Shown: positions 1 through 6,636, counted from the stretch's first letter. The stretch is DNA of 11,428 bases from Betaproteobacteria bacterium (GCA_023258935.1 JAHFRG010000023.1:6370-17797), one strand, 5' to 3'. Notes: generated by a model from the letters alone, not told the origin. Translations and numbers: made by a program.

Positions 1-902
1 TCCATACCATCATACGCCACCTCAATGCCGTTGGCAGCGAGTTCGGCGCGTTCTCGCGAATCTTCATTCAAGATGGGATTGGTGTTGTTGATGTGGATCA
101 AAATCTTGCGCGGTTTGGTGAGTGGCTTCAGCACGCTGATCATGCCGCCTTCGCCGCTTTGCGGCAGATGCCCCATGTCGCGCGAGCTCTGCTTGGAGAT
201 GCCGAAGCGGATCAGTTCGTCATCGGTCCAGCAGGTGCCGTCTACCAGAAGGCAGTCGGCATTTTTCAAAAAGGGTTCGAGATGCGGTTCGAGTTTACCG
301 AGGCCCGGCGCGTAAAACAGGTTCTTGCCTGTGCGCAAGTCTTCGATGCGTATGCCGATATTGTCGCCTTCTTGAGGATCCTGGCGATGCGGAGAATACG
401 GCGGCGCCTTGCTTAGCAACGGTACTGCGGTAAAGCGCAAGTGCTGCGCTCCGATTACGCTGAAACCGCTGCCGTTGTGGGTGGGCAGTTTGTGCCAGTT
501 GACTGTGCAATAATGCCCGAGAACATTGAATAATGGATTCCCGGTGGTGAGATCTTCGCGCGCCATATCGGTGCAGTAGATTTCCAGGGGTTTCCCTTCG
601 CGCAACATCAACAAGCCCGTGGTGTGGTCGATTTGACTGTCAATCAAAATGATTGCCTTGATCGCGGTATCGCGGATTGAGCGTGCCGGCTGCAAGGCTG
701 GAAAAGCTTTAATTTGAGCGAGAACGTCCGGCGAAGCATTGAACAGTATCCAGTCCAGGTTGTTTTCGCTGATCGCGATTGAGGACTGGGTGCGCGGCTT
801 GGCTTTAATCTTGCCCTTGCGCACGCCGTCGCAATTGGGGCAGTTGCAGTTCCACTGCGGAAATCCGCCGCCGGCGGAGGCGCCAAGCACTCGAATTTTC
901 AT
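1..902 (-). CDS. pqqB: PQQ biosynthesis protein PqqB (3' end cut by window)
   Basis: PqqB is a metallo-beta-lactamase-fold protein of the PQQ pathway, thought to act as an iron-dependent hydroxylase on an intermediate between the PqqE/PqqD-modified peptide and the substrate of PqqC. From the ATG at 902 the reverse strand reads 300 codons without a stop to the window edge. The N-terminus MKIRVLGASAGGGFPQWNC is diagnostic. A structural zinc motif C19-x-C21-xx-C24 follows, then DSQIDHTTG at 88-96 (the family's variant of the MBL His motif), GHYCTVNWH at 129-137 and a late His270 in LIHINNTNP. The family is a little over 300 residues, and the sequence ends in AYDGM, so only a few residues should be missing. 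The start has no clear Shine-Dalgarno, which suggests dependence on pqqA transcription or coupling. pqqA lies 137 bases upstream on the same strand, so the usual pqqA-B order holds; pqqC/D/E would be expected beyond the left edge. Confidence 0.96.
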   Translation of the reverse strand, partial: MKIRVLGASAGGGFPQWNCNCPNCDGVRKGKIKAKPRTQSSIAISENNLDWILFNASPDVLAQIKAFPALQPARSIRDTAIKAIILIDSQIDHTTGLLMLREGKPLEIYCTDMAREDLTTGNPLFNVLGHYCTVNWHKLPTHNGSGFSVIGAQHLRFTAVPLLSKAPPYSPHRQDPQEGDNIGIRIEDLRTGKNLFYAPGLGKLEPHLEPFLKNADCLLVDGTCWTDDELIRFGISKQSSRDMGHLPQSGEGGMISVLKPLTKPRKILIHINNTNPILNEDSRERAELAANGIEVAYDGM

Positions 903-988
903 GTTTTATGGCGGGGCTAAAAGGAAAGGATTTTAATCCCGAATGTTCGAATTAAACCCTTTGCTCGAAATTCTAACAGGTGAAACTC

Positions 989-1027
989 AAACGGGGAAAC
1001 CGGAAGCCCCGTTTCCGGAGCTTCCGG
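989..1027 (-). promoter_or_regulatory. Overlapping inverted repeats between pqqA and pqqB
   Basis: Two perfect 8-bp stems share bases and cannot form together. AAACGGGG (989-996) pairs with CCCCGTTT (1007-1014), and CCGGAAGC (1000-1007) pairs with GCTTCCGG (1020-1027). A third possible pairing is CCGGAA (1000-1005) with TTCCGG (1013-1018). They lie immediately after the pqqA stop in the pqqA-pqqB transcript. No U-run follows the last stem, so this is not a canonical terminator. Partial termination, attenuation or 3'-end protection of the short pqqA message would all fit the need for more PqqA peptide than enzymes; that role is inference. Confidence 0.55.
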
Positions 1028-1039
1028 GACGGGCTTGAA

Positions 1040-1114
1040 TTACCGGTTAGCAATATACATCGTGACTTCGAAGCCAAAACGCATATCGCTGAATTCAGGT
1101 TTGCTCCACTGCAT
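1040..1114 (-). CDS. pqqA: PQQ precursor peptide PqqA, copy 1 (24 aa)
   Basis: PqqA is the ribosomally made peptide from which PQQ is built: the radical SAM enzyme PqqE, with chaperone PqqD, cross-links a Glu and a Tyr side chain, and the linked pair is then excised. The peptide starts MQWSKPEF and ends FEVTMYIANR, 24 residues in all. Glu16 and Tyr20 are in the invariant E-x-x-x-Y spacing, and the length is normal for the family. A good Shine-Dalgarno AGGAG (minus strand, 1121-1125) sits 6 bases before the ATG. The gene heads the pqqA-pqqB unit and is divergent from the tonB gene. It is too short to be picked up by ordinary gene length cut-offs. A second copy lies at 6440-6514. Confidence 0.95.
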   Translation of the reverse strand: MQWSKPEFSDMRFGFEVTMYIANR

Positions 1115-1261
1115 GTCAATCTCCTAAAGTTTATTGGACTCAGGCCAGGACTGCATCGCCTGGCGAAATCTTAAGCTTTGGCGTATGCTTACAGCCCGAG
1201 ATTCCGCGACTATTGTGGTCTACAGCTTTTTGTTTCACATCGGAAAAATCACCAATTGCGG

Positions 1262-1278
1262 CTCATGATTTTCATGAG
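1262..1278. repeat. Inverted repeat in the pqqA/tonB divergent intergenic region
   Basis: CTCATGA (1262-1268) and TCATGAG (1272-1278) form a perfect 7-bp inverted repeat around TTT. It lies 148 bases upstream of the pqqA start and 91 bases upstream of the tonB start, in a 254-base gap from which both genes are read. It could be an operator for a dimeric regulator. I could not find a convincing sigma-70 promoter for either gene here. Confidence 0.35.
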
Positions 1279-1368
1279 TTTGGCAAGGGTGAATTGCATA
1301 GCGCAGCACTTTGCACTAACCTTTGATTAACACCTTTCTTTAACGCCTTCGTTGCCCCTGAGCTTCTG

Positions 1369-2061
1369 GTGATCAACCTGCACTTCCACACCGAATGGTA
1401 CAAGCAGCGCCGGGTCGTCCTGGCCTTGCTGTTTTCCCTGCTGATACACGGTATGTTGCTTGCGCTGGTTCCGGGATGGCGTACCAACGTTTTCAAGCCG
1501 CAGCCGGTACTGAGCGTCCAGTTACCGGAGTTGGTCCGCCCTGAGCCTGCACCTGCTGCGCCGCCTGCCAAACCTCAGCCTAAGGATATTCCTGTAGTAA
1601 GCGAGCGCGCGCGCAGCGAATTCAAGCTGCCACCGCAACCGCCGCGCATTGAAACCAATGTCGCACCACAGCCTCAGGCAGAACCGACTGAAACCCAACC
1701 AGTTGCCCCATTGCCTGCCGCTCCCACACCCGCGCCCGTAGTTGTTGCGAAGGCCGCCCCGGACAGCGCATTGCTTGATAGTTACGGTAAAACACTTTCC
1801 AGTTTGATCGCCAAATACCAACGCTATCCGCGTATTGCGCAGCTTCGCAGCTGGCAGGGCACTGCTCAAGTGCAGCTTTCGGTTTCCGCGACGGGCAGAA
1901 TGGTCAATGTCGTCATCCTGCGCTCCAGCGGGTTTGAAGTGCTCGACGATCAGGCGCTGGAAATGGTACGGCAGGCGACACCCCTGCCGCAGCCGCCGGA
2001 GGCCTTGCGCGGTCGCGAGTTTACCGTGATGGTGCCGATTGTTTTCAAGCTCAACGACTGA
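1369..2061 (+). CDS. TonB-family energy transducer protein
   Basis: TonB proteins carry proton-motive energy from ExbB/ExbD in the inner membrane across the periplasm to TonB-dependent outer-membrane receptors. The 230-residue product has the full layout: a short basic N-terminus, one membrane anchor at about 16-34 with the SxxxH motif used for ExbB/D contact (Ser23, His27), a Pro/Ala-rich periplasmic spacer at about 44-130, and a C-terminal TonB domain at about 140-228. That domain includes the typical YP pair (153-154) and RSSGFEVLDDQAL. The start is a GTG at 1369 with a poor ribosome binding site; the next in-frame ATG would remove most of the anchor. No exbB/exbD is visible. It is divergent from pqqA and overlaps the next gene by 23 bases. 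A link to TonB-dependent uptake of PQQ or of a metal for quinoproteins is possible but inferred from position only. Confidence 0.9.
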   Translation: MINLHFHTEWYKQRRVVLALLFSLLIHGMLLALVPGWRTNVFKPQPVLSVQLPELVRPEPAPAAPPAKPQPKDIPVVSERARSEFKLPPQPPRIETNVAPQPQAEPTETQPVAPLPAAPTPAPVVVAKAAPDSALLDSYGKTLSSLIAKYQRYPRIAQLRSWQGTAQVQLSVSATGRMVNVVILRSSGFEVLDDQALEMVRQATPLPQPPEALRGREFTVMVPIVFKLND

Positions 2062-2998
2062 GCGAAAAATAATCCGCCTGATCATCTATCCCTTGTTTCT
2101 CAGTTTCGGTCTACTCCCGGCCGCGCATGCGCGCGGGCTGACACCGCAGCAGGTCGCCCCCGACGTCTATGCTTTTATCGGTAAACGGGAAGCACTGGCC
2201 CAGGCAAACCGCGGGGACATCATCAACAGCGGATTTATCGTCGGCACAACCGGCGTGATCGTGATTGATCCCGGGCCAAATTACGCGCACGCAGAACTCG
2301 TGCTGGCTGCGATACGTAAAATTACCCCCAAGCCGGTGCTGCTGGTAATTGATACCCATCCGCACCCCGAGAATGTCCTGGGCAACGATTTCTTTGCCCG
2401 GCGCGGCGTAACCATTCTTGCACACACCCAAACCCAGCAAGCGATGCGCAGCCGCTGCGAGATGTGCTATGAAAACATGCTGAAGGTGTTGGGCGAAAAA
2501 ATCATGGCCGGCACCGTCATCGCATACCCCAATATGACCGTGAATGAGAACAGCGACATGACCGTAGCGGGGCGTGAATTAAGCCTGCTCAATTATGGCT
2601 GGGGACATACCGAAGGGGATCTTGTGGTGCTCGACCGTACAAGCGGTGTGTTGTTCAGCGGCGGGCTGGTTTCATTGGCCAGCATACCGGTGCTGCAACA
2701 GGCAAAGATCAAAGGCTGGATCAATGCGCTGAAGCAGTTGCAGCAGCAACCGGTAAAAAAACTGGTGCCGGGCAATGGCCCGGTTTCCAATCCGGAACGT
2801 TTGCAGGAAACGCTGGATTACCTACAGAGCTTGCTTGATCTGGTGGAGCGGCAATATAACGCCGGCATGAGCGTTTTGGATCTGTTGAAGCAAGCCGAGC
2901 TGCCGGCCTATAAAAAGTGGGCGCTCTATTCAGAACAGCATCCGCTGAATGTGCAGCATGTGTACAGCGAACTGGAAAGGGAAGAACTGGAGAAATGA
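2039..2998 (+). CDS. Exported MBL-fold protein, quinoprotein relay system metallohydrolase type (SoxH-related)
   Basis: This 319-residue protein resembles the SoxH-related zinc metallohydrolases found beside PQQ-dependent dehydrogenase systems; their substrate is not known. The start used is a TTG at 2039, inside tonB. It gives an n-region with Arg/Lys, a hydrophobic stretch at about 11-27 and a signal-peptidase site after PAAHA (residue 31), so export to the periplasm is likely. The MBL fold is seen in INSGFIVGTTGVIVIDPGP (62-80), the His motif HPHPEN (107-112), GWGHTEGD (187-194) and LVPGNGP (242-248). Several canonical metal ligands are replaced: HxHxDH reads H-P-H-P-E-N, the bridging Asp position reads FSGG (206-209), and the last His is Asn246. 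A C-x-x-C pair is at 140/143. It overlaps the next gene as ATGA. The family assignment is fairly sure; catalytic activity is not. Confidence 0.8.
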   Translation: MFSSSTTERKIIRLIIYPLFLSFGLLPAAHARGLTPQQVAPDVYAFIGKREALAQANRGDIINSGFIVGTTGVIVIDPGPNYAHAELVLAAIRKITPKPVLLVIDTHPHPENVLGNDFFARRGVTILAHTQTQQAMRSRCEMCYENMLKVLGEKIMAGTVIAYPNMTVNENSDMTVAGRELSLLNYGWGHTEGDLVVLDRTSGVLFSGGLVSLASIPVLQQAKIKGWINALKQLQQQPVKKLVPGNGPVSNPERLQETLDYLQSLLDLVERQYNAGMSVLDLLKQAELPAYKKWALYSEQHPLNVQHVYSELEREELEK

Positions 2999-3960
2999 GC
3001 GATTCCCTGTATCCGGAAATCGAGCCTTATGCACATGGCTTGCTTGAGGTAACCGGCGGACACCGCATTTACTATGAAGAGTGCGGCAATCCCGCCGGTG
3101 CACCGGTGCTGTTCTTGCACGGCGGCCCGGGCAGCGGCTGCAATTCGGGGCACCGGCGCTTCTTCGACCCGCGGTATTACCGCATCATTTTGTTTGATCA
3201 GCGCGGCTGCGGGCGCAGCCTGCCGTTTGCAGAACTCCGCGAGAACACCACGGCTGCGTTAATTGCGGACATCGAGCGACTGCGCGCCGTGCTCAAGATT
3301 GAGCGCTGGCTGCTGTTCGGCGGCTCCTGGGGCTCGACGCTTGCGCTCGCATACGCCGAGGCACACCCGCAAGCGGTGAGTGGTTTGATCCTGCGCGGGA
3401 TTTTCCTGGGGAGCAAACCAGAACTCGACTGGTATTGTTATGGCCTGAAAAGCTTTGCTCCGGAAGCCTGGAAGCGTTTTTCAGGATTTGTGCCCGAGAA
3501 GCGTCGTGATGACATATTCAATTTTTATTACCACGCCATACATCAACCGGACGCGCGCATGGCGCTGGCCGCAGCGCGCGCCTGGAATGCCTACGAGAGC
3601 GAGTTGATGATGTTGGGCGAACTGCAGCAGGAGGCAAAACCCGGGCTTGCTGATGAGGTGGTGTTGGGAAGAGCACGGGTGCAGACGCATTATCTTTTCA
3701 ACCGCTGCTTTCTTTCCGAGAACCAGTTAGTGCAAGGCCTGGCCCGGATACGCCGGCTTCCTGCCTGTATTTTACACGGCCGTATTGACATGGTCTGCCC
3801 GGTGGCCACCGCGTATACTTTGCATAATGCCTGGCCGGAAGCCCAGTTCAAGGTAGTGGAAAACGCAGGCCATTCGGCTTCCACCCCGGCGCTCGCTGCT
3901 GCGCTGGTGGCGGCGACCGAGCGTTTCAAATCAATATTGCCGGGGGACCACCCGCGATGA
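2995..3960 (+). CDS. pip: Prolyl aminopeptidase (proline iminopeptidase, family S33)
   Basis: This alpha/beta-hydrolase peptidase removes an N-terminal proline from peptides, normally in the cytoplasm; no signal peptide is seen. The 321-residue length matches the family. The oxyanion-side motif HGGPGSGC is at 42-49, DQRGCGRS at 68-75, and the nucleophile elbow GGSWGS at 109-114 has Ser111. Asp265 in HGRID and His293 in NAGHS complete the triad. The start at 2995 was chosen because it overlaps the preceding stop (ATGA) and begins MSDSLYPEIEPY as in relatives; an upstream in-frame start at 2917 would lie inside the previous gene. The stop overlaps the kinase start as ATGA. A peptidase co-transcribed with a TonB, a PQQ-linked hydrolase and pqqA is unusual; a role in trimming PqqA can be imagined but nothing in the sequence proves it. 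Confidence 0.93.
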   Translation: MSDSLYPEIEPYAHGLLEVTGGHRIYYEECGNPAGAPVLFLHGGPGSGCNSGHRRFFDPRYYRIILFDQRGCGRSLPFAELRENTTAALIADIERLRAVLKIERWLLFGGSWGSTLALAYAEAHPQAVSGLILRGIFLGSKPELDWYCYGLKSFAPEAWKRFSGFVPEKRRDDIFNFYYHAIHQPDARMALAAARAWNAYESELMMLGELQQEAKPGLADEVVLGRARVQTHYLFNRCFLSENQLVQGLARIRRLPACILHGRIDMVCPVATAYTLHNAWPEAQFKVVENAGHSASTPALAAALVAATERFKSILPGDHPR

Positions 3961-5684
3961 GTTTAAGGTTTCGCATCAATCTCCTGATTACGGTGCTGAT
4001 GCTGCTGTTCATATTGGCCATGGGCGTCATCATCGTGGATGACACCCGCAAATCAATCAAGGAAGAGATGGAGGGAACCAACCGCGTCACGGCGCAATTG
4101 CTGACCACAGTGCTCTACAGCAGCCAGTTTATTCCGGGAACCGCCACATCGCGGCAAGTTGTGCTTGATTTCCTGAAAAGCCTGGGACGAGTGCGCGCCA
4201 GCGATATCAAGCTCTACGATGGTATTGGCACACTGGTCTATGAGTCGCCGCTCTCACAATACAAGGCAGGGCGGTGGGCACCGGGATGGTTTTCCCGTCT
4301 GGTTACTCCAAAAGTCGAAATCGTGACTCTCACAATTCAAGGGGGCACGCTGGTGATTACTCCCGATGCTTCACGCTCCATACTCGACGCATGGGATGAT
4401 TTGCAATATCTGATATGGCTCGCCCTGGGATTTTTTATCGCGGTCAACGTTCTCGTGTTCTGGTTTATCGGGCGCTCGCTGCGACCGCTTAATCAGATTC
4501 TCGATGGATTGTCGCAAATGGAGCAAGGCAATTTTGGTGTGCGGCTGCCGAAGTTTCCTCTGCCCGAACTATCCTCGATCAGCCACACTTTCAACCGCAT
4601 GGCTGGCGCGCTGCAAGACAGCATGGCGGAAAACCGGCGCCTTGCATTAATCGTTACACAATCCAGTGACGCCATCATGATTCATGATCTTAAGGGCAAT
4701 ATATCGTTCTGGAACCCTGCTGCAGAACGCCTGTTTGGCTACACTGCTGAGGAAATCACCGGACGTTCAGCAACCCTGCTCGCGCCTGCCGGCAGGGAAA
4801 ACGAGATTAAGGAAAATCTGGAAATTGTCGTATGCCGCAATCTGGTCGAAAATGTCGAGACGCAAAGGCTTACCAAAGACGGCAGGCTGATAGATGTGTC
4901 CCTTTCCGCTGCGCCGCTGATTGATCCGCACAATGAATACGTGATTGGCGAGATTTGCAGCATGCGCGATATCACGGAGAGAAAACGCGCCCAGCAAGCT
5001 GCGCGCGAGCTTGAGGAAAACCGCCGGTTGACGCAGCTTATCCAGAGTCACGTCGAGGAAGAGCGGCGCAATCTGGCGCGCGAGTTACATGATGAACTGG
5101 GGCAGTATGTAACCGCGGTCAAAACCATAGGTGCTTCGATTGCCAACCGCTCCGGAAGCGCGCCCGAAGTGCGGACCAGTGCGCAGACCATTGTTGATGT
5201 CGCGGCGCGCATTTACGATGCGATGCACGGCATCATCAGCCGCTTGCGCCCGAGCGCGCTGGATTATCTGGGACTTACTGAAACCCTGCAGGACAGCATT
5301 GCCGCATGGCGAACACGGCATCCCGAATTAAAATTCATACTCGATATCTCAGGAAGGCTGGATGATCTCGGCGAAACCATCAATATTACCGTTTACCGCA
5401 TCGTGCAGGAATGTTTGACTAATGTTGCCCGCCATGCCCAGGCTTCCAACGTGAAAATTGCGGTAAAGCGCCAGCGTGCCGAGGGTGGAGCAGGCGAAGT
5501 GCTGCAACTCGCGGTATGTGATGATGGCAAAGGCACGCCGGAAGAAGCGAAGTCGGAGGGCCATTTCGGATTGCTTGGCATGCGCGAACGGGTGCAGGCC
5601 TTAAACGGCAGTTTCAGTATTGACAGCGCCCCGGACCGGGGTTTTTGCATAAACGTGATCTTACCGATTGAAGGAAAGAAGTGA
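3957..5684 (+). CDS. Membrane histidine kinase with HAMP, PAS and HisKA_3 domains (NarX/UhpB type)
   Basis: This is the sensor of a two-component pair; it autophosphorylates on His and passes phosphate to the regulator encoded next. In order along 575 residues: membrane segment 1 at about 8-27, a periplasmic part at about 28-150, membrane segment 2 at about 151-171, HAMP at about 172-225, a PAS domain at about 228-345 (SSDAIMIHDLKGNISFWNPA, ending SMRDITERKR), and the HisKA_3 dimerization helix with phospho-acceptor His378 in RNLARELHDELGQY. A HATPase_c domain follows, with N-box QECLTNVARHA (484-494), DDGKG (522-526) and GLLGMRERV (538-546). It overlaps the peptidase gene by 4 bases and the regulator gene by 1, so translation is probably coupled. 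The signal is unknown. NarL-type pairs control PQQ and alcohol/methanol dehydrogenase genes in some bacteria, which makes a quinoprotein-related signal plausible here. Confidence 0.95.
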   Translation: MSLRFRINLLITVLMLLFILAMGVIIVDDTRKSIKEEMEGTNRVTAQLLTTVLYSSQFIPGTATSRQVVLDFLKSLGRVRASDIKLYDGIGTLVYESPLSQYKAGRWAPGWFSRLVTPKVEIVTLTIQGGTLVITPDASRSILDAWDDLQYLIWLALGFFIAVNVLVFWFIGRSLRPLNQILDGLSQMEQGNFGVRLPKFPLPELSSISHTFNRMAGALQDSMAENRRLALIVTQSSDAIMIHDLKGNISFWNPAAERLFGYTAEEITGRSATLLAPAGRENEIKENLEIVVCRNLVENVETQRLTKDGRLIDVSLSAAPLIDPHNEYVIGEICSMRDITERKRAQQAARELEENRRLTQLIQSHVEEERRNLARELHDELGQYVTAVKTIGASIANRSGSAPEVRTSAQTIVDVAARIYDAMHGIISRLRPSALDYLGLTETLQDSIAAWRTRHPELKFILDISGRLDDLGETINITVYRIVQECLTNVARHAQASNVKIAVKRQRAEGGAGEVLQLAVCDDGKGTPEEAKSEGHFGLLGMRERVQALNGSFSIDSAPDRGFCINVILPIEGKK

Positions 5685-6331
5685 TGGCCGCACCCGCGAT
5701 TCAAGTCATGCTGGTTGACGATCACGCAGTGGTGCGAATGGGGTTCCGGCTGCTGCTCGAGGGCGCCCCTGACATGAAAGTGGTAGCGGAAGCTGTAAGT
5801 GGAGAAGAGGCGTGCCGCATCTATCAGGAGAAGCACCCCGATGTGGTGGTCATGGACATCTCAATGCCCGGGATTGGTGGCCTGGAGGCGCTCAATCGTA
5901 TCATCGCAAAGGATCCCGCGGCACGCATTCTAGTATTGTCTGCGCATGAAGACACCATGCACCCAAGGCGGGTGTTGAAAGCGGGAGCGCTCGGTTATCT
6001 CTCCAAGCGCAGTGCTGCTGAGGAGTTGATACAGGCGATACGCCAAGTCGCGCAGGGCAAGACTTTTATTGAGCCGGGTATTGCCCAGCAACTTGCCATG
6101 CAACAGCTCACCGGGGACAAGAACCCGGTTGATGTGTTAAGCGCACGGGAATTTGAGGTTTTCATGTTGCTGGCTCAAGGCAAGACGGTGGTGGATATTG
6201 CTGCCATGCTGCATTTGAGCCCACGTACTGTGGGCACCCATTTATACAATATTAAACAAAAGCTTAACGCATCTAACTCAGCTGAAATTGCACTCATAGC
6301 GATGCGCGCCGGGTTGATTCAAAACTCATGA
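5684..6331 (+). CDS. NarL/FixJ-family DNA-binding response regulator
   Basis: This is the partner of the upstream kinase. The 215-residue product has a receiver domain at about 5-122 with acidic residues Asp12-Asp13, phospho-acceptor Asp58 in VVVMDISMPG, Ser86 and Lys108. A LuxR-type helix-turn-helix at about 150-212 contains LSAREFEVFMLLAQGKT and HLSPRTVGTHLYNIKQKL. The ATG at 5684 shares its A with the kinase's TGA and is preceded by AAGGA at 5671-5675; a GTG at 5681 is in frame one codon earlier but less likely. After the stop there is only a weak inverted repeat (AATCA/TGATT), so transcription may continue into pqqA copy 2, which starts 108 bases on. Likely targets are this operon and/or the pqqA genes; this is inferred from position. 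Confidence 0.95.
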   Translation: MAAPAIQVMLVDDHAVVRMGFRLLLEGAPDMKVVAEAVSGEEACRIYQEKHPDVVVMDISMPGIGGLEALNRIIAKDPAARILVLSAHEDTMHPRRVLKAGALGYLSKRSAAEELIQAIRQVAQGKTFIEPGIAQQLAMQQLTGDKNPVDVLSAREFEVFMLLAQGKTVVDIAAMLHLSPRTVGTHLYNIKQKLNASNSAEIALIAMRAGLIQNS

Positions 6332-6408
6332 AAATCATTAGGCCTGATTCAGTCTTTTCTGTCTTCCCCCAAGATCGCATGTAGGTAACAATGGCGCCGT
6401 AGGTTGAA

Positions 6409-6420
6409 TTGTTATAACAA
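6409..6420. promoter_or_regulatory. 12-bp perfect palindrome upstream of pqqA copy 2
   Basis: TTGTTATAACAA is its own reverse complement and ends 19 bases before the second pqqA start. An outer GTTG/CAAC pair (6403-6406 and 6418-6421) adds symmetry. It overlaps a TATAAC that could act as a -10 box, though no good -35 lies at the right distance. It may be an operator for a dimeric regulator. It differs from the FNR-type TTGAT-N4-ATCAA in spacing and sequence. Confidence 0.35.
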
Positions 6421-6439
6421 CTTTTATATGGAGAAAGCC

Positions 6440-6514
6440 ATGGCCTGGAGCAAACCCGAATTTACCGATATGCGTTTCGGTTTCGAAGTTACGATGTACA
6501 TTCTGACCCGCTAA
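6440..6514 (+). CDS. pqqA: PQQ precursor peptide PqqA, copy 2 (24 aa, orphan)
   Basis: This second precursor peptide starts MAWSKPEF and ends FEVTMYILTR, 24 residues. Glu16 and Tyr20, the residues joined by PqqE to make PQQ, are both kept in E-x-x-x-Y. It matches copy 1 (1040-1114) at 20 of 24 residues; the differences are at positions 2, 9, 22 and 23. By my count 60 of 75 bases match, and most changes in the central part are silent third-position changes, which points to selection for function. A ribosome binding site GGAGA (about 6430-6434) precedes the ATG. No pqqB-E genes accompany it. It lies 108 bases after the response regulator gene and is closed by a strong terminator, so it is either the last gene of that operon or a separately transcribed single-gene unit. 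Confidence 0.92.
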   Translation: MAWSKPEFTDMRFGFEVTMYILTR

Positions 6515-6542
6515 TACGCATTAAGGTTAGATTAGGAAAAAG

Positions 6543-6568
6543 GGCTGCTGAATAAGCAGCCTTTTTTT
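6543..6568 (+). terminator. Intrinsic terminator after pqqA copy 2
   Basis: GGCTGCT (6543-6549) pairs with AGCAGCC (6555-6561) around a 5-base loop, followed by seven T residues (6562-6568). Five A residues just upstream (6537-6541) extend the stem and would also let it work on the minus strand. It ends the plus-strand operon. Confidence 0.9.
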
Positions 6569-6615
6569 ATTTCCAGATCAAGATAGAAATAATAAAAGTT
6601 AGAGATAACGGCTGT

Positions 6616-6636
6616 AATCAACCAAAGTGGTTGATT
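6616..6636. repeat. Free-standing hairpin
   Basis: AATCAACC (6616-6623) and GGTTGATT (6629-6636) form a perfect 8-bp stem with loop AAAGT. No T-run follows on either strand, so it is not a terminator. It lies between two terminators where no transcript is expected unless a small RNA starts here; its purpose is unknown. Confidence 0.45.

Noticed and set aside
1145..1163. Inverted repeat CCAGG...CCTGG in the pqqA leader
   Set aside because: The stem is only 5 bp with a 9-base loop and no further support.
1294..1322. Possible sigma-70 promoter for tonB (TTGCAT, 17 bases, TAACCT)
   Set aside because: Both boxes match the consensus at only about half the positions, no better than chance in this region.
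1522..2085. 187-codon minus-strand reading frame opposite tonB
   Set aside because: It is antisense to the Pro/Ala-rich TonB spacer and C-terminal domain; the composition is a by-product of GC-rich codons.
2917..2994. Longer N-terminus for the prolyl aminopeptidase beginning at 2917
   Set aside because: The added 26 residues overlap the end of the previous gene in another frame and do not resemble the family; the ATG at 2995 gives an ATGA overlap and a typical N-terminus.
5393..5836. 147-codon minus-strand reading frame across the kinase/regulator junction
   Set aside because: It is antisense to two well-supported overlapping genes and has no motif or ribosome binding site of its own.
6334..6352. 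Possible terminator between the NarL-type regulator and pqqA copy 2
   Set aside because: AATCA/TGATT is a weak 5-bp stem without a proper T-run; readthrough to pqqA seems likely.
6391..6410. Possible sigma-54 promoter upstream of pqqA copy 2 (TGGC...TTGA)
   Set aside because: The spacing is 11 rather than 10 bases between GG and the -12 dinucleotide, which reads GA instead of GC.
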